Assembly: GCA_023257915.1 (NCBI GenBank)
Contig: JALRBB010000101.1
Span: 1-9,582 of the forward strand
Length of the DNA stretch: 9,582 bases
Reading direction: 5' to 3'
Source of the DNA: Quisquiliibacterium sp.
GTDB lineage: Bacteria > Pseudomonadota > Gammaproteobacteria > Burkholderiales > Burkholderiaceae_E
Position 1 is the stretch's first letter. Every line of letters starts with the position of its first letter. This document shows positions 5,790 to 9,582 of the stretch, piece by piece. The notes under the pieces were generated by a model. That model was not told the origin of the DNA. It saw only the letters and a program-made list of their open reading frames with translations, and did no database searches. The position numbers and the translations under genes are program-made.

Positions 5790-6551
5790 ATGCCCAAATT
5801 GCATGCCCTTTGCTGCGGACGCCTTCGCTTCGATCGCAGCATCTTCTTTCCCGACAAGAGCCCCGGCGTCGACATGACTGTGCCGGTGCCGTCCTTTCTG
5901 GTGATGCATCCCAAAGGCAATCTGCTCTTTGATACCGGCGTTCACTGCCTCGCGGCCAGCGAACCGGAGCAACGTCTGGGCGAACGAACCGCCGGACTGT
6001 TCAAACTGGTGGGCGCTGCCGACGAAGTGCTGCCGGCCCAACTGGCCAAGCTGGGTTTAAAGACCAACGATATCCACACCGTGGTCAATTCCCATCTGCA
6101 TTTCGACCATTGCGGCTGCAATGCGCTGTTTCCCGACGTGCCGATCCTGGTGCAAAAAACCGAACTCGATGCGGCGCGCGGTCCAAAAAGTCATGCGCAT
6201 GCGCAAAGCTGGGATCTGCCCCTCGACTATCGCCCGATCGACGGCGAGCATGACGTCTTCGGCGACGGCTCGGTCCTGCTGTTCCCGACGCCGGGTCATA
6301 CGCCCGGGCACCAGTCGATGCAGGTCCGGGTGTCGCGCGACCAGGCGTTCGTGGCGACCGCCGACGCCTGCTACACACAGGAGCACATGGACGGCGAGCT
6401 GTTGTCGGGACGCGTCTGGGACCCAAAGCAGATGATCGACTCGATGCGCCAGCTGCGTCGTCTCGGCGAACGCTCGGACACGCACCTGATCTTCGGTCAC
6501 GACGCTGCTCAATGGGCCGCGCTGCCGACTGGTTCCACGAGCCTCGGCTAG
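5790..6551 (+). CDS. Metallo-beta-lactamase-fold hydrolase, N-acyl-homoserine-lactonase-like
   Basis: Predicted dinuclear-metal hydrolase of 253 residues. The metal motif SHLHFDH gives H102, H104, D106 and H107; H170 (in TPGHTPGH), the bridging D192 (in ATADACY) and H237 (in IFGHD) complete the set. These positions run almost in step with those I recall for the Bacillus lactonase AiiA (104, 106, 108, 109, 169, 191, 235). A tyrosine also sits three residues after the bridging Asp (Y195), as AiiA's catalytic Tyr194 does. This favours a lactonase over glyoxalase II or other superfamily branches, but the family has many substrates. No signal peptide is visible. GGAGA lies five bases before the ATG, and the gene follows the acyl-CoA synthetase closely. 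The context suggests opening a lactone or thioester-like substrate whose acid is then activated by the ligase; AHL quenching is the alternative. It is unrelated in architecture to the alkylsulfatase, although both share the fold. Confidence 0.87.
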   Translation: MPKLHALCCGRLRFDRSIFFPDKSPGVDMTVPVPSFLVMHPKGNLLFDTGVHCLAASEPEQRLGERTAGLFKLVGAADEVLPAQLAKLGLKTNDIHTVVNSHLHFDHCGCNALFPDVPILVQKTELDAARGPKSHAHAQSWDLPLDYRPIDGEHDVFGDGSVLLFPTPGHTPGHQSMQVRVSRDQAFVATADACYTQEHMDGELLSGRVWDPKQMIDSMRQLRRLGERSDTHLIFGHDAAQWAALPTGSTSLG

Positions 6552-6596
6552 AGACAACAGCACCGCGCCAGACCCCCACGGGAGCGCGGGAATTGG

Positions 6597-7701
<1,105 letters not shown>

Positions 7702-7731
7702 TCGGCAACCGTACCCGAAAGGCCTGACCAG

Positions 7732-8274
7732 ATGCGCTGGCTACACCGGCTCGAGGAGTGGCTGATTGCCATTCTTCTGGCGATCATGACGATCATCACG
7801 TTCGCGCAGGTCATCGCGCGCTACGTGTTCGACTACAGCTTCACCTGGGCGCTGGAACTGGTTCAGTTCCTGTTCGCCTGGCTGATCTTTCTGGGCATGG
7901 CCTACGGGGTGCGGGTTGGCTCCCATATCGGAGTCGACGCGCTGGTCAAGTCGCTGGGTCCGCGCGCGGCGCGGGCCTGCGGAGCACTGGCCGCGGCGTG
8001 TTGCATCGCATACTCGGCGATCCTGTTTATTGGTGGCTGGCTGTATGTCGACAAGATGTACATGATCGGCATCGAGGCGCAGGATCTGCCGATCCAGCAG
8101 TGGATTCCGCGCGCGGTGCTACCGCTGGGCTTCGGCATCCTCGTGCTGCGGTTTTCGCTCGAACTGTGGAACATCCTCAGCGGCAAGGCCAAGGGCTTTC
8201 GCCTGGGAGATGAAGCGGCCGATGCACTACGCGGTGCCACCCCGGTCGCCGATCAGGGAGACGGCAGCAAATGA
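7732..8274 (+). CDS. dctQ: TRAP transporter small membrane subunit, DctQ family
   Basis: Small inner-membrane subunit that pairs with DctM in sodium- or proton-driven TRAP uptake. The 180-residue protein has the four membrane helices typical of the family, roughly at 10-31, 41-60, 83-105 and 127-147, followed by a hydrophilic tail. The FTWALELVQFLFAWLIFLG stretch (37-55) and the VGSHIGVD segment (62-69) are characteristic. AAAGG nine bases upstream of the ATG is a weak ribosome site. The stop TGA overlaps the dctM start as ATGA, so translation of the two membrane subunits is probably coupled. The C-terminal tail of about 30 residues (150-180) is longer than the membrane core needs and overlaps the dctM ribosome site region. 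Confidence 0.93.
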   Translation: MRWLHRLEEWLIAILLAIMTIITFAQVIARYVFDYSFTWALELVQFLFAWLIFLGMAYGVRVGSHIGVDALVKSLGPRAARACGALAAACCIAYSAILFIGGWLYVDKMYMIGIEAQDLPIQQWIPRAVLPLGFGILVLRFSLELWNILSGKAKGFRLGDEAADALRGATPVADQGDGSK

Positions 8275-9548
8275 ATACCGTCATCCTGTTTGCACTGCTG
8301 TTCGGGTTCATGCTCTTGGGCATGCCGATCGCCATTGCGCTCGGTCTTTCGTCTTTGCTGACTATCCTGCTTTTCGGCCAAGACTCGATGGCGTCGCTGG
8401 CGCTGAAGCTGTTCGAGACGTCCGAGCATTTCACGCTTCTCGCGATCCCCTTTTTCATCCTGTCCGGCGCGTTCATGACCACCGGCGGCGTCGCCAAGCG
8501 GATGATTCGCTTCGCCAACGCCTGCATCGGCCACCTGCGTGGCGGGCTGGCCATGGCCTCGGTCATGGCCTGCATGCTGTTCGCTGCGGTCTCCGGCTCG
8601 TCTCCGGCGACGGTCGTGGCGGTCGGCTCGATCGTGATCGCCGGCATGGTGCGCAATGGTTACACGAAGGAATTCGCGGCTGGTGTCATCTGTAACGCCG
8701 GCACCCTCGGTATTCTGATTCCGCCGTCGATCGTGATGGTGGTTTACGCGGCAGCCACCGAAACCTCGGTCGGCAAGCTGTTTATGGCGGGTGTCATTCC
8801 GGGTATCGTGCTCGGCTTGATGCTGATGGCCGCGATCTACTTCCGGGCCCGATATCTGAACATTCCGCGTCAGCCGCGGGCGTCCGTTCACGAAATGCTG
8901 GTCGCAGGGCGCGACTCGATCTGGGGCCTCTTGCTGCTGATCATCATCCTGGGCGGTATTTATGGCGGCGTCTTCACGCCGACCGAGGCTGCGGCTGTCG
9001 CCGCGGTCTATGCATTCATCGTCGCGGTGTTCATCTATCGGGACATCGGCCTCAAACAGGTGCCCGACGTGCTGGTCGACGCAGCCAAGGTCACCGTGAT
9101 GCTGATGTTCATCGTGGCTAATGCGCTGCTGTTCGCGCATGTGCTGACCACCGAACGCATCCCACAGGCGATCACGGAGCAGATCGTGGCGATGGGCATG
9201 GAGCCCTGGCAGTTCCTGATCGTCGTCAACGTGCTGCTACTGATCGCCGGCAACTTCATGGAGCCGACCGGCATCATCCTGATCCTGGCGCCGATCCTGT
9301 TCCCGATCGCGATGGAACTTGGCATTGACCCGGTGCATCTGGGCATCATCATGACGGTGAACCTGGAGATTGGCATGATCACGCCGCCGGTGGGCCTGAA
9401 CCTATTCGTCACTTCCGGCATCACCGGCATGTCGATCTTCCAGGTGGTCCGCGCAGCCTTGCCCTGGCTGTCGGTGCTGCTGGTCTTCCTGGTCATCGTC
9501 ACCTACGTGCCGCAACTGTCGCTGTTCCTACCCAGCCTGATGTTTTGA
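8271..9548 (+). CDS. dctM: TRAP transporter large permease subunit, DctM family
   Basis: Large integral membrane subunit that forms the transport path of the TRAP system. The 425-residue protein is of normal length and almost wholly hydrophobic, with about 11-12 membrane segments between residues 3 and 420. Family motifs are visible: AVSGSSPATVVAVGS (107-120 region), NAGTLGILIPPSI (142-154), YGGVFTPTEAAAVAA (231-245), GNFMEPTG (327-334) and the conserved C-terminal LEIGMITPPVGLNLFV (365-380). GGGAG lies ten bases before the ATG, and the start overlaps the dctQ stop by four bases. It is the last gene of the operon in view, followed by a hairpin at the window edge. Confidence 0.95.
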   Translation: MNTVILFALLFGFMLLGMPIAIALGLSSLLTILLFGQDSMASLALKLFETSEHFTLLAIPFFILSGAFMTTGGVAKRMIRFANACIGHLRGGLAMASVMACMLFAAVSGSSPATVVAVGSIVIAGMVRNGYTKEFAAGVICNAGTLGILIPPSIVMVVYAAATETSVGKLFMAGVIPGIVLGLMLMAAIYFRARYLNIPRQPRASVHEMLVAGRDSIWGLLLLIIILGGIYGGVFTPTEAAAVAAVYAFIVAVFIYRDIGLKQVPDVLVDAAKVTVMLMFIVANALLFAHVLTTERIPQAITEQIVAMGMEPWQFLIVVNVLLLIAGNFMEPTGIILILAPILFPIAMELGIDPVHLGIIMTVNLEIGMITPPVGLNLFVTSGITGMSIFQVVRAALPWLSVLLVFLVIVTYVPQLSLFLPSLMF

Positions 9549-9554
9549 TTGACA

Positions 9555-9579
9555 GGCGGTTGGCATCGCGCTGGCCGCC
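9555..9579 (+). terminator. Hairpin after dctM, possible terminator cut by the window edge
   Basis: GGCGGTTGGC (9555-9564) and GCTGGCCGCC (9570-9579) can form a ten-pair RNA stem, including three G-U pairs, around a five-base loop, starting six bases after the dctM stop. Only three bases remain after it, so the T-run needed to call a rho-independent terminator cannot be checked. Confidence 0.45.
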
Positions 9580-9582
9580 CGT

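Noticed and set aside
333..6551. The alkylsulfatase and the lactonase-like hydrolase as duplicates of one gene
   Set aside because: They share only the metallo-beta-lactamase fold and the HxHxDH motif. Lengths, remaining ligands and extra domains differ, so they belong to separate families.
8253..9140. 295-residue open frame on the minus strand
   Set aside because: Antisense to dctM. Its His/Asp/Gln-rich sequence is the reverse complement of codons for hydrophobic residues.

Overview
The window is GC-rich, densely coded DNA from a proteobacterium. The phosphatidylserine decarboxylase is of the longer E. coli/Pseudomonas-like type, which points to Gammaproteobacteria. Genus cannot be fixed from the sequence, and no mobile element, tRNA, rRNA or CRISPR array was seen. 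Nine protein genes are supported: one is cut by the left edge and the other eight are complete.

Layout. (1) Bases 1-323 (+) hold the C-terminal end of a UvrA-family ATPase. (2) Bases 333-4063 (-) hold three genes transcribed leftward in the order psd (phosphatidylserine decarboxylase), an SDR oxidoreductase with a Lys/Ala/Pro-rich tail, and a type III alkylsulfatase of the SdsA1/BDS1 family. The SDR stop and the alkylsulfatase start share four bases (ATGA). (3) A 106-bp divergent intergenic region lies at 4064-4169. (4) Bases 4170-6551 (+) hold an acyl-CoA synthetase followed 57 bp later by a metallo-beta-lactamase-fold hydrolase that resembles AHL lactonases. (5) A 157-160-bp gap with a sigma70-like promoter leads into a complete TRAP transporter operon at 6712-9548 (+): DctP-type binding protein, DctQ-type small membrane subunit and DctM-type large subunit. 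The last two overlap by ATGA. A hairpin follows at the right edge.

How the genes may work together (inference). Alkylsulfatase would release an alcohol from an alkyl sulfate, an SDR could oxidise it, and an acyl-CoA synthetase could activate the resulting carboxylate for beta-oxidation. The lactonase-like hydrolase could feed a ring-opened hydroxy acid to the same ligase, and the TRAP system could import an organic acid. This reads as a small catabolic neighbourhood built around the housekeeping genes uvrA and psd. The individual families are well known; their linkage and the substrates are unproven.

The least ordinary sequence is the 3' end of the SDR gene (about 2289-2404). It encodes a histone-H1-like basic tail, contains about four 15-bp tandem repeats, and packs three hairpins immediately upstream of the coupled alkylsulfatase start. 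One of those hairpins looks like an intrinsic terminator on the opposite strand.
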